Shown here: positions 8,687 to 19,379 of the stretch, piece after piece
Layout: each line of letters opens with the position of its first letter
Position numbering within the stretch: position 1 is the stretch's first letter
Assembly (NCBI GenBank): GCA_027404165.1
Contig: DAHZCG010000006.1
Location: 124,001-188,000 of the forward strand
Length of the DNA: 64,000 nt
Source of the DNA: Geobacteraceae bacterium
GTDB taxonomy: Bacteria; Desulfobacterota; Desulfuromonadia; Geobacterales; Pseudopelobacteraceae
Direction of reading: 5' to 3'
Position numbers and translations under genes: made by a program
Notes under the pieces: model-generated
What the model was told of the DNA's origin: nothing
The model's input: only the letters and a program-made list of their open reading frames with translations
Database searches by the model: none

Positions 8687-9298
8687 TTATGTGAGTCCGA
8701 CCGCCGCCAGCTTGGCTCGGGTCAGCTCACAGGTTGTATGGACAATACCCTGAATACCCAGATTCTTCGCCACATCAACAAACATCGGCCGATCATCGAT
8801 ATACAGCACCTGCTCCGGCATCACCTGGGCAATATCGAGGGCGATCCGGTAAATGTCAGCATCCGGTTTACGATAATGGACGAAACTGGAGGAGATGAAG
8901 AAATCAATGATCTTACCGAGCTCGGAGGTTCTGATCCGGTACTCGTTCAGTTCGCGCCCCTCGTTGCTTACCGCTGCCACCTTCAGCCCGTGGCGTGCTT
9001 TGAGATGAGAGACCAACTCAATCATCTCCGGGAAGGCGCGTGACTGGGCAAACATGAACGAACGAAAACTATCCCGCGTAAATCGGCGCTCCTCGTAGAA
9101 CACAATGCGGTCCAGGTACTCGTCCAAGGAGAGCTTGCCCACTTCGTAGGTGTCGAAGGTAAGATGATGGCGCTCGTCCATCTCTTCGTAATCGAGACAG
9201 AAAGTCTCACCTGCCAGACGACGGGCCTTGCGGTCCCAGCCGTTTGTCATAAGAACACCGCCGATATCGAGAAAAAGTGTCGATATTGTCATCATCAC
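8687..9298 (-). CDS. HAD-superfamily (subfamily IA) hydrolase, YihX-like
   Basis: Predicted phosphatase of 203 residues with a Rossmann-like HAD core. The nucleophile motif is FLDIGGV (about 9-15), where the second position of the usual DxD is Gly, as in YihX-type glucose-1-phosphatases (DLGN). Motif II is VAAVSNEG (about 107-114), motif III includes the Lys of HYRKPD (about 141-146), and motif IV is YIDDRPMF (about 167-174). The start overlaps the tal stop by 4 bases (ATGA), so the two are translationally coupled. Its place among pgi, pgm and pentose-phosphate genes suggests a sugar-phosphate substrate; this is inference. Confidence 0.85.
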   Translation of the reverse strand: MMMTISTLFLDIGGVLMTNGWDRKARRLAGETFCLDYEEMDERHHLTFDTYEVGKLSLDEYLDRIVFYEERRFTRDSFRSFMFAQSRAFPEMIELVSHLKARHGLKVAAVSNEGRELNEYRIRTSELGKIIDFFISSSFVHYRKPDADIYRIALDIAQVMPEQVLYIDDRPMFVDVAKNLGIQGIVHTTCELTRAKLAAVGLT

Positions 9299-10437
9299 TT
9301 CAGTTTAGTCGCGCCGGCAGTTTCATTTTTCTTTCGCTCCAGAGCCTGAATCAGTTTGTCAAAGGGTTTGACAAACTTCTCTATTCCTTCGTTCTCCAGT
9401 TGACTGGTAACCGCATCGATGTTGATGCCTGTTTCTGCCAGATGCTGCAAGAGCTGTTCGGTCTCTTCCAGATCATCTTCCAGGCGGAGAGCGGGGTTAC
9501 CATGATCACGGTAGGCGTTCAGGGTTTCAAGGGGAATGGTGTTTATCGTCTCCGGTCCGATCAGTGCTTCCACATATTTCACGTCGCTCTCAGCCGGATT
9601 TTTAGTGCTGGTGCTGGCCCACAGGACTCGCTGGGGCCGGGCACCTTCGTCAGCAAGCGTGCGGAATCTCTCGCTGGTATGAATCTCTTTGTAGAGCTGA
9701 TAGGCTGACCTGGCGCTGGCAATTGCCACTTTTCCATGGAGCAGGAAAACATTGTTCTCATGTCGTCCCCCTTCCTTGAGTTTCTCATCCAGCAACTGGT
9801 CGACCAGCACATCGATGCGGCTCAAGAAGAAACTGGCTACCGAGCTGATACAATCCAGCGGAAGTCCGCTGGCCGCCCGCATTTCTAGCCCTGAAATATA
9901 GGCTTCGGCTACTTCCTGATAGCGGGGGAGGCCGAAGAGGAGCGTCACGTTGACATTGATTCCTTCGCTGATGAGCTGGCGTATCACCGTAAGCCCTTCA
10001 TGAGTGCCTGGGACTTTGATCAGCAGGTTTGGACGATCTACCCTCATCCAAAGGTGGCGGGCCTCCCGGAGAGTACCGGCACTATCACGGGCCAGACGGG
10101 GCGAGACCTCAAGGCTCACGAAGCCGTCTCTTCCTTCCATCCGGTCGTAAAGCGGACGAAACAGATCAGCGGTACGCCGGATGTCTTCCACAACCAGCTC
10201 TTCATAGATCTCCGCGGCATTTTTCCTTTTACGAGTCAGGGAACGGATGGTCTCATCGTAATCGTTGCTCTCGGCTATAGCCTTTTCGAAAATGGAAGGG
10301 TTTGACGTAACCCCAGTCACTCCATCTTCGTTAATCAAGCGCAGTAGGTCACCCGAGTCGAGCATGCCGCGGCTGATGAAATCGAGCCAGATGCTTTGGC
10401 CGAAACTCTCCAGCTTCAAAAGCGGATTATTTTTCAT
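9295..10437 (-). CDS. tal: transaldolase
   Basis: Transfers a dihydroxyacetone unit in the non-oxidative pentose phosphate pathway. The 380 residues match the longer actinobacterial and delta-proteobacterial transaldolase form. The N-terminal GVTGVTSNPSIFEKAI (about 40-55) and the Schiff-base lysine in LIKVPGT (about 138-144) are present, as is the WASTSTKNP segment near 270. The start overlaps the rpiB stop by 4 bases (ATGA), and the 3' end overlaps the HAD gene likewise. It looks intact although the neighbouring transketolase is damaged. Confidence 0.93.
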   Translation of the reverse strand: MKNNPLLKLESFGQSIWLDFISRGMLDSGDLLRLINEDGVTGVTSNPSIFEKAIAESNDYDETIRSLTRKRKNAAEIYEELVVEDIRRTADLFRPLYDRMEGRDGFVSLEVSPRLARDSAGTLREARHLWMRVDRPNLLIKVPGTHEGLTVIRQLISEGINVNVTLLFGLPRYQEVAEAYISGLEMRAASGLPLDCISSVASFFLSRIDVLVDQLLDEKLKEGGRHENNVFLLHGKVAIASARSAYQLYKEIHTSERFRTLADEGARPQRVLWASTSTKNPAESDVKYVEALIGPETINTIPLETLNAYRDHGNPALRLEDDLEETEQLLQHLAETGINIDAVTSQLENEGIEKFVKPFDKLIQALERKKNETAGATKLK

Positions 10438-10892
10438 GATGTTTTAACCTCTCTTTCAAGTGCTGCTATCTTGGCCAGGCGGCGGCAATGGCGTTCCGCA
10501 CCGCTGAAAATGGCGGTGAGAAAAGTCTGGACCAGTTCCCATGCCAGGGCCTTGCCAGCCACCAGGCTGCCCAGGCAGATGATGTTCATGTCATCGTCTT
10601 CAACCCCCTGATGAGCGGAGAAGTGATCATGGATCAGGGCGGCGTGCACTCCGTTGACTTTGTTGGCGACTATTGATGCTCCCACGCCGCTGCTGCAGAG
10701 GGCGATGCCCCGTTCCACCTCACCTCTTGCCACGGCTTTTGCCAAGGGAATGACGAAATCGGGGTAGTCATCGGCAGGATCCAGTTGAAGGGCACCGAAA
10801 TCGGTCACCTCGTGGCCGGCTGACTTGAGTGCCGCCGTCATCTGCTCTTTCATGGCAAAGCCACCATGATCTGAAGCAATTCCGACACGCAT
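10434..10892 (-). CDS. rpiB: ribose-5-phosphate isomerase B
   Basis: Interconverts ribose 5-phosphate and ribulose 5-phosphate. The 152 residues are of RpiB/LacAB type. It has the N-terminal IASDHGGFAMKE (about 5-16), the catalytic Cys in GIALCSSGVGASI (about 63-75) and the NIICLGS loop near 100. The ATG overlaps the transketolase stop (TGATG at 10892) and the end overlaps tal, so tkt-rpiB-tal-HAD form a tightly coupled operon. Confidence 0.93.
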   Translation of the reverse strand: MRVGIASDHGGFAMKEQMTAALKSAGHEVTDFGALQLDPADDYPDFVIPLAKAVARGEVERGIALCSSGVGASIVANKVNGVHAALIHDHFSAHQGVEDDDMNIICLGSLVAGKALAWELVQTFLTAIFSGAERHCRRLAKIAALEREVKTS

Positions 10893-12157
10893 CAGAAGTT
10901 CTCCTTCATGTTCCCCAGCAGAGCAAGGGCTCGCTGGCAGACGTTTTCCACGGTAAAACCGTATTCTCGAAGCACGATCTCACCAGGAGCCGAAGCACCG
11001 AACTGATTCACCCCAAGGATATCACCGTCGATTCCCACGTAGGGGATAAGCCCCCCGTGGGCCGCAATGCCGTTAATTGCTGCCGCCATGGCGTGCTCGC
11101 GAACATTGAAATGGAAATTTCTCCCTGCATACCCCCACACTCCACCTACTATCCCCTGCCGGTCGGCTGGCTGCATATCGGGACTTTCAAAGTCTCCCAT
11201 GCCCTTTAGTGCGGTAAGGGTCAATGGGTCGAGATCCGCGGAACCGCCAACGAGAGAGGGAAGTCGGGGAGCGATGGCATTCATTACTTTTCCCGATGCT
11301 GCCCGGCGTGCCATGCCTTTTGGATCGGCGGGGAACGAGGGGATATCTGCGTCCCAGCCTTCGGGAAGGTTCCCTTCAATCACCTGGCGCAGCTCCTGGG
11401 CGAGCTCCGGGTGCTCACGGGCATAGGCGGTGAGCATCGCATCCCACGTCTTCTCTGCCTCTTTCCCCCGTGGCAGCGCCTGACGGAAATGGCGCAGGAC
11501 TTCCTCCGGAATAAGGAAATCCGGTGCCGTCTGCCATCCCAGGTTTTCCTTGGTACAACGCACTTCATCCTCTCCGAGTGGGGATCCGTGCGCCTCGAAC
11601 GTGTCCTGCTTGTGAGGGGAACCAAAGCCGATATGGGTGCGAACAATTATGAGGGAAGGCTTGTCGGCAGTGGAACGAGCTATTTCAAGGGCGCAATGAA
11701 TCGCTTCCGGATCGTTGCCGTCCGTCACCGTCTGCACGTGCCAGCCATAGGCCGCGAATCTTTTGCCACGGTCCTCGGTGAAGGTGAGGTCGGTTGCCGC
11801 TGCAAGGGTGATGCGGTTGTCGTCGTAGAAATAGATCAGCTTGCCCAGTTGCAGATGGCCGGCAAGGGAGGCTGCCTCCGCAGCAATCCCTTCCATCAGA
11901 TCGCCATCGCTGACTATCCCATAGGTGAAATGATCGATGATAGCGAAGCCTGGTCGATTATAACGGGCCGCAAGGTGTGCCTCGGCCATGGCCATTCCCA
12001 CGCCGTTGCCGAACCCCTGGCCAAGGGGGCCGGTGGTAATCTCGACTCCCGGCGTATGGCCCCGTTCTGGATGTCCGCTGTTGGCTTTCTGCACCGCATC
12101 GATCGAGAGAAAGCGAATCGTGTTAATGCAGAGCAGATCAATGCTGGCATCCTTCAT
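10892..12157 (-). pseudogene. tkt: transketolase with two large internal deletions (frame kept)
   Basis: The remaining 421 residues compare with a usual 630-690. The N-terminus reads KANSGHP (about 24-30) and jumps straight to [18 protein letters not shown]. About 60 residues usually found between SGHPG and the later [10 protein letters not shown] are missing, including the GHGS loop that contacts thiamine diphosphate. Further on, [21 protein letters not shown] (from about 353) jumps to [20 protein letters not shown]. That removes roughly 200 residues, including most of the pyrimidine domain and the start of the C-terminal domain. The remaining diphosphate-binding segment (GDGDLMEG-like [14 protein letters not shown]) is intact. 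The start at 12157 has GGAGG 5-6 bases upstream. The open frame survives, but catalysis is very unlikely. The first deletion may have occurred between repeated GGNCATCC copies, which is inference. Confidence 0.8.
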
Positions 12158-12229
12158 TGCAACCTCCGTAACAGGCAAATGTTGGGTGAGAAACCGAAAA
12201 TCACCCTCTCTGGACGTTTTCACGATTAC

Positions 12230-12292
12230 TTATTTCACCACCATGATCGAACAGGGCATCTTGCGGATTATGGCATGGTTCTCTCCTCCATC
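12230..12292 (-). pseudogene. possible universal stress protein C-terminal scrap
   Basis: The minus strand reads ENHAIIRKMPCSIMVVK followed by TAA, about 70 bases upstream of transketolase. The pattern ...RKxPCxVMVVK is the usual C-terminus of UspA-family proteins. A stop codon lies a few residues upstream in frame, so only the last 20 or so residues exist. The match is short and uncertain, but it fits the deletion pattern of the neighbouring cluster. Confidence 0.35.
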
Positions 12293-13095
12293 GGATCGCG
12301 ATCACCGGTCAACTCCTATTATACCAGCGTCAAACAGAGAAACTACGGCAAGAATCAAGCCAATCAATCGAATATGAAATAGTGTGTAATATACTATGGT
12401 TATGCGATAGTTTCCGAGAACAAATCAGTATCGTGGTAACAAATATAACGGACGTTTCGGTGAGTCAGGTGAGTTTGTCAGATTTATAGCGCGGGATTCG
12501 CGAAGTGAAGTTTTTTACCCCATGTTATGATTTGTTGCGATTTATATTCACTCTCGTACGTGGACAACGACAATGCTATTGAGTATGGTGAAGGAAAACC
12601 TTCACCCCTCGCCTCCCATTCCATTTTTACCCGTGCAATCAAACTCTTGCAATCCCAGTATCCGTAGGTTTTATCCGGCACATTAGTTTCATGGCACGAA
12701 GAGTTAACCGGAAAGTCTGGTTTTTTTCAAAAACTCACTATTGACCATTGTAAAAGTATTGTAAAACGCATGGTACCCCTTCTTATTTTTCTTCCGTGTC
12801 TCTATACTGAGAAGGTGAAGTACAGCAAGCAGCTGTACTCCATCCTTTGGAATGAGTATGATCGTTTTACGTGATGCCAGTCACTGAAAGCCTTTTTACA
12901 CACGATTTATCGAGCATGTTACATCCGAACGGTTACAGACGAAAGCCACACTGAGCCCCCTGATTTTTCCACCCTCATCACCGACCTTCGCCAAACGTTT
13001 TACTCTGTCAGGCTGCAACGTTACGTTCTCTCTTTTACTCACTCTCCGCTCATGTAACAGAATCACCCTCGCAAGAGACACACAAGGAGAATAAA
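12293..13095. other. divergent intergenic region between tkt and the radical SAM gene
   Basis: No gene I can support. It contains a perfect inverted repeat, AGTACAGC (12819-12826) and GCTGTACT (12832-12839), with a 5-base loop, about 255 bases before the radical SAM gene. AAGGAG just before 13096 is the ribosome site for that gene. The remainder is AT-rich and featureless to my eye. Confidence 0.4.
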
Positions 13096-14838
13096 ATGCT
13101 TCAACCCCCAACATTTCCCGCCCCGCATCCTCTGGCAACCAGAGCCCGTGTCCTTCTTTCAAGCGTCTTCGGCCCGTATGGCCAGGACGATCAGTACGGC
13201 AGCCGCAAAGCCAACCCGATGGAACTGTACCAGAATCAGGTAACCCGTCTCCAGGGCGGTTTCTCTCTCCGTATGTTTCACCGCTCCTTTGGGCTGATGA
13301 TGATACAGGAAAATCTTGACGCCCCCTGCACCCTCCTGGATTTCCCGACTCTGGAGAGCTTCACCGAACATATCCGTCAACAAATCTATGACGTCATCGG
13401 CATCAGCGGCATTATTGCCAATGTCGGCAAAGTGGTCAAGATGTGCGAACTGGTCCGCCGTTATCAGCCGGGAGCAACGATTGTTGTCGGCGGACATATC
13501 GCCAACAAGGAGGGGCTTGATCAGATGATTGATGCCGACCTTATCGTTCGCGGCGAAGGGGTTCGCTGGTTTCAGCGCTACCTCGGCCAGGATGACCAAA
13601 AGCCGATCAAACACCCCGCGGCCTTTTCCGGCTTTGGCTCAAAAGCCATGGGGTTAAGTCTTGGCGACAGTCCGGAACGGACGGCGGCAATCCTCATCCC
13701 CTCCGTCGGCTGTCCCATGGGGTGTAACTTCTGCTCCACCTCCGCCCAGTTCGGCGGGAAAGGGAAATTCATAAATTTCTATGAGACCGGCGATGAGCTC
13801 TATGCCGTCATGTGCGACATCGAACAAAAGCTGAAGGTGCGCTCCTTTTTTGTCCTCGACGAGAATTTCCTGCTGCACCGTAAACGGGCGTTGCGACTGT
13901 TGGAGCTTATGGCGGCCAACGGCAAGAACTGGTCACTCTCCGTATTCAGCTCGGCACGGGTACTGAAATCCTATTCGATGGATCAGTTGCTGGGATTGGG
14001 AATCGGTTTCGTCTGGATGGGACTTGAAGGAGAAGAGAGCGCCTATGACAAGCTCAAGGGGGTCGATACCCTTAGCCTCGTACACCATCTGCAGGCCAAC
14101 GGCATCCGGGTTCTCGGCTCATCAATTCTCGGCCTTGAAGATCACCGTCCGAAAGATCTGGGGGCTATCATCGACTATGCCGTCAGTCACGATACGGTTT
14201 TTCATCAGTTTATGCTGTACACGCCGATTCCCGGCACTCCCCTTCATGAAAAACACAAGCGTGAGGGAACTCTCCTCCCTGAATCAGAATTTCCCTTTGC
14301 CGATGCCCACGGTCAGTATCGCTTCAACTATCGCCATCCCCATTTTAAAAACGGGGAGGAAGAGAACCACCTGTTGGACGCCTTCCGCAGGGATTTTGAT
14401 GCGAACGGCCCCAGTCTTCTGCGTCTTTTCCGGGTACTCCTGAACGGGTGGCAGAAGCATAAATCACATTCCCGCAGCGTTCGGGAACGCCTCGCCTGGG
14501 AAGCTGCGCCGCTCCGCTCCACCTACGCGGGGGCTGTCTGGGCGATGAAACGGTATTATCATCTGATTCCGCAGATTCGAGGAAAGGCAAGCACTCTTCT
14601 TGCGGATATTTATGCCGAATTCGGCTGGAAGACACGCCTGATTGCCCCGCTTATCGGCCGGTATGTTTTCATGCGCCTGAAGAAAGAGGAAGAGCAACTT
14701 GCGGCTGGACGGACCTATGAACCCCGTTCCTTCTGCGAAAATAATGCTGCAGCACTGGTTCTTAAAAACAGAACCACCGCCAAGCGCAATCACGGCATTC
14801 CGCAGTTGACGCCGCTGCCGCAACCGGCCTGGCAGTAA
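13096..14838 (+). CDS. B12-binding-domain radical SAM protein, substrate unknown
   Basis: A protein of 580 residues. The N-terminal portion (about 75-170) looks like a cobalamin-binding Rossmann domain: DVIGISGIIANVGK, then ATIVVGGHIA. The radical SAM core begins at the cluster motif GCPMGCNFCST (about 209-219), a CxxxCxxC motif binding 4Fe-4S and S-adenosylmethionine. It continues through FFVLDENFLLHRKRA (about 252-266) and WMGLEGEES (about 312-320). The C-terminal 170 residues are helical and basic. Similar architectures methylate or rearrange unactivated carbons in lipids and secondary metabolites, but nothing here fixes the substrate. The gene stands alone between a long divergent promoter region and a strong terminator. 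Confidence 0.85.
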   Translation: MLQPPTFPAPHPLATRARVLLSSVFGPYGQDDQYGSRKANPMELYQNQVTRLQGGFSLRMFHRSFGLMMIQENLDAPCTLLDFPTLESFTEHIRQQIYDVIGISGIIANVGKVVKMCELVRRYQPGATIVVGGHIANKEGLDQMIDADLIVRGEGVRWFQRYLGQDDQKPIKHPAAFSGFGSKAMGLSLGDSPERTAAILIPSVGCPMGCNFCSTSAQFGGKGKFINFYETGDELYAVMCDIEQKLKVRSFFVLDENFLLHRKRALRLLELMAANGKNWSLSVFSSARVLKSYSMDQLLGLGIGFVWMGLEGEESAYDKLKGVDTLSLVHHLQANGIRVLGSSILGLEDHRPKDLGAIIDYAVSHDTVFHQFMLYTPIPGTPLHEKHKREGTLLPESEFPFADAHGQYRFNYRHPHFKNGEEENHLLDAFRRDFDANGPSLLRLFRVLLNGWQKHKSHSRSVRERLAWEAAPLRSTYAGAVWAMKRYYHLIPQIRGKASTLLADIYAEFGWKTRLIAPLIGRYVFMRLKKEEEQLAAGRTYEPRSFCENNAAALVLKNRTTAKRNHGIPQLTPLPQPAWQ

Positions 14839-14885
14839 ACAGGGAAAGCAGACTGCAACTGCACATTGGTCTCCTCCCCGCACGA

Positions 14886-14930
14886 CAGAAAATGTAACAA
14901 CCCTTCCGGGGATGTTACATTTTCTGTTTT
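14886..14930 (+). terminator. strong intrinsic terminator after the radical SAM gene
   Basis: CAGAAAATGTAACA plus CCC pairs with GGG plus TGTTACATTTTCTG, followed by TTTT. The stem is long and nearly perfect and would separate the radical SAM gene from katG. Confidence 0.85.
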
Positions 14931-15020
14931 ACCGTCAAAGGGTTACTTCAGCGTAAATTCCATATATTTCAGGATATTTTATTACACAGAAAGGGGGCAA
15001 CTGAAACATACTCTCCAAAA

Positions 15021-17271
<2,251 letters not shown>

Positions 17272-17533
17272 TCGTGCATAAACGCCTTTAAGAGCCTGAC
17301 GGAGCAACAGAATACGCTCTGCTGACAATCGGTTCACTCTGATTAAGGATGAAGTTGTTCCCGTGGTCTTTCGTTGATTTTCATTATCCACACTCCTGAA
17401 AGTGTCAGATTACAACAAAATGGGCTATAATGATGATGGCATCTATTAATTTACTAAATTGTAACATTCTTTTGGGCCTGGATTTGGTATTATTAACACA
17501 TGTGTAGTATAACTTATCTGTGGAGGGGTTATC

Positions 17534-17815
17534 ATGAAAAAGTTAGTTGTGAGTTTAGTGCTGGCAGTAACATGTATGGGACTTGGGATTTCTTATGCCG
17601 ACGACAAGGGAATGTCCGAAACAAAAAAAGATGAATGCCTCCTTATTTCCCAAGGGTGCAGGGATACAACCATGAGCATCCAGCAAAAGATAGAGAAACT
17701 GAATGCTGAAATCAAGAAGGGCCGGAAAGTTTATACGGCCGAAGAGCTCAAGAAGCTTAAAAATAAGCTAAAAGAAACCGATGACATGCTCAACAATTTG
17801 CTTTACGGACCTTAA
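17534..17815 (+). CDS. small exported coiled-coil protein, unknown function
   Basis: A protein of 93 residues. A clear signal peptide (MKKLVVSLVLAVTCMGLGIS, cleavage after SYA at about 22) leads to a charged mature part. It has two cysteines (about 35 and 42) and a lysine/glutamate-rich helix (about 48-88) with heptad spacing, likely a coiled coil. GGAGG lies 8 bases before ATG, and a terminator follows, so it is its own transcription unit. I do not recognise a named family. Confidence 0.75.
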   Translation: MKKLVVSLVLAVTCMGLGISYADDKGMSETKKDECLLISQGCRDTTMSIQQKIEKLNAEIKKGRKVYTAEELKKLKNKLKETDDMLNNLLYGP

Positions 17816-17843
17816 CCTGCTCATTGCAGCAGATAGCACTACT

Positions 17844-17884
17844 AAACAGAGGGACAGGTTTTACTGACTGCCCCTCTGTTTTTA
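17844..17884 (+). terminator. intrinsic terminator
   Basis: AAACAGAGGG (17844-17853) pairs with CCCTCTGTTT (17872-17881), then TTT, 28 bases after the small exported protein gene. Confidence 0.85.
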
Positions 17885-18090
17885 GTGACCTACCGCCAAA
17901 CTGTCATGCCGCTCTGGTGATTCCCTGAATCTGCAGACATCAAAGCCGAAACCGAGTACCTCCAAAAACTTCGTATTTCAACGATGACATCCTGCCTCAT
18001 AGTGGTATAATGCAAAGCAATCTGTGTCTCAATTTGAGTAGAGGCCAATTCAATACCAATGTATGCATAACAGATCAGAGGTTATTCAAA

Positions 18091-18351
18091 ATGAATAAAC
18101 GATACTCCACAATTTTTACCATTACCGTTGCTGCTGTGCTCGTAGGCAGCGTCGCCTATGCCGCTAAAAAGAAACTACAGACTAAGTCAAAACCTATGTT
18201 TCCGGATGTATCCGAAGTTGATTTAGCCGCTGGTCTCTTTGATGCTGATGTGAACCAGAAGCAGAAATCACCAAAAGAGAGCGATATAAATTCTCATGGT
18301 GATGAGCAGCTTAATGACCTGATTATTGCAATGAAACCTGATAAAGAATAG
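18091..18351 (+). CDS. small exported protein, unknown function
   Basis: A protein of 86 residues starting at ATG 18091 behind AGAGG. It has a signal peptide (MNKRYSTIFTITVAAVLVGS, cleavage after YAA/AYA near residue 26) and then a lysine-rich mature segment with a DVSEVDLAAGLFDAD motif and a polar tail. No cysteines in the mature part and no family recognised. Neighbours are a small exported protein upstream and PilZ proteins downstream. Confidence 0.6.
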   Translation: MNKRYSTIFTITVAAVLVGSVAYAAKKKLQTKSKPMFPDVSEVDLAAGLFDADVNQKQKSPKESDINSHGDEQLNDLIIAMKPDKE

Positions 18352-18505
18352 ATGAGTAAAAATGCTCGTCTATCCGTTGTGGTTTTCATCCCATATCCAA
18401 AAGTTCTTGCAATGCTTGAATTATCTCAATCGGGTAAAGTAACAACAGGCATCCTGTTGTTACAAAGCCAAACATGGCTAAACCAGCTCCAGATGAGTGA
18501 CTTGT

Positions 18506-18775
18506 ATGGAAAGCACGAGACATAATTTAAGAATCAAAGGTGATTCCCATTGTCTCTTAACGAGTGGCAACGGGATTACCTATCATGCACGACTTGTTAA
18601 TTTATCATTAGGCGGGGCATTGATTGAGATTAATAATATTTTCCATGGCTTGCACTTAGAGGATACGTGTGAGCTGACACTGAGTGAAACTCCTAATACA
18701 TTCTCAACAAAATTCACAGGTGTGATAGTAAGACTTGAATCTGATATTGTAGGAATTAGTTTTACACATCAGTAA
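18506..18775 (+). CDS. single-domain PilZ protein (c-di-GMP receptor)
   Basis: About 89 residues, essentially one PilZ domain. Both cyclic di-GMP-binding motifs are visible: RxxxR as RHNLR (residues 5-9) and [DN]xSxxG as NLSLGG (about 32-37). The rest alternates short beta strands up to GISFTHQ, the usual PilZ end. A GTG at 18497 in the same frame is an alternative start; neither has a strong ribosome site. It is followed by a paralogue 120 bases downstream, so the two probably arose by tandem duplication. No output domain is fused, so it must act through a partner. Confidence 0.75.
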   Translation: MESTRHNLRIKGDSHCLLTSGNGITYHARLVNLSLGGALIEINNIFHGLHLEDTCELTLSETPNTFSTKFTGVIVRLESDIVGISFTHQ

Positions 18776-18894
18776 CAAAGACCCGACACATACAACTCTT
18801 GTGTGACCTTTCCCCTCGCAATGATAATTTCCTGCAATTAGTTCATTCATTGTCCGGTTAAAGTGGTATTTTTAAAAATTAAGGAGTAATTCAT

Positions 18895-19236
18895 ATGAAA
18901 AGTGAGAACGATTTCAAAATAACAACAGGTTCACATTGTCTTCTGATGGGTCTTGATGGAGTCACCTATCAGGCACTGCTAGGTGATTTGTCATTGACTG
19001 GTGCATTAATTAAACTGAATGATAACATTCCAAATGGCCTGCACGTTGGAGAAATGTGCGGCCTTATGCTAACTGGCACTACTAAATTGAGTTCCGCAAA
19101 GTATACTGGAAGGATAGTTGAGCTTAATTCTAATGGCGTGGGGATTAGTTTTAACCATCAGGAGCATCAGCACCAGAAGAATAAATATTCTCCTCCAGAA
19201 AAGGTTGTACAACTAAAAAATCCACCACATAATTAA
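18895..19236 (+). CDS. single-domain PilZ-like protein lacking the RxxxR motif
   Basis: A protein of 113 residues, clearly related to the preceding protein (SHCLL, then SLTGALIKLND, GVGISFNHQ). The DxSxxG motif is kept (DLSLTG, about 31-36), but the N-terminal RxxxR is absent: the segment reads SENDFKITTG. Cyclic di-GMP binding is therefore doubtful. A hydrophilic tail of about 25 residues (HQEHQHQKNKYSPPEK...) is added after the PilZ fold. AAGGAG precedes ATG with good spacing. It might be an adaptor or a competitor of its neighbour, but that is speculation. Confidence 0.7.
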   Translation: MKSENDFKITTGSHCLLMGLDGVTYQALLGDLSLTGALIKLNDNIPNGLHVGEMCGLMLTGTTKLSSAKYTGRIVELNSNGVGISFNHQEHQHQKNKYSPPEKVVQLKNPPHN

Positions 19237-19379
19237 GTGGGTTTCTTGAGTAACTGATGATGCCAATTTATATTTGGCCATGCGTTCGCATAAATACCCC
19301 GTGTGGATGAAGATAGACCTAATAAATCGTTTTGTTAGTTTACATAACAGCATTCCCTCTTTTTAGAAACGGGCTATTT

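Noticed and set aside
11411..12382. 323-codon plus-strand frame opposite transketolase
   Set aside because: Antisense to a recognisable transketolase segment; composition is that of a shadow frame.
12484..12681. Short minus-strand frame in the tkt/radical SAM spacer
   Set aside because: GTG start, no ribosome site and no recognisable family; insufficient support.
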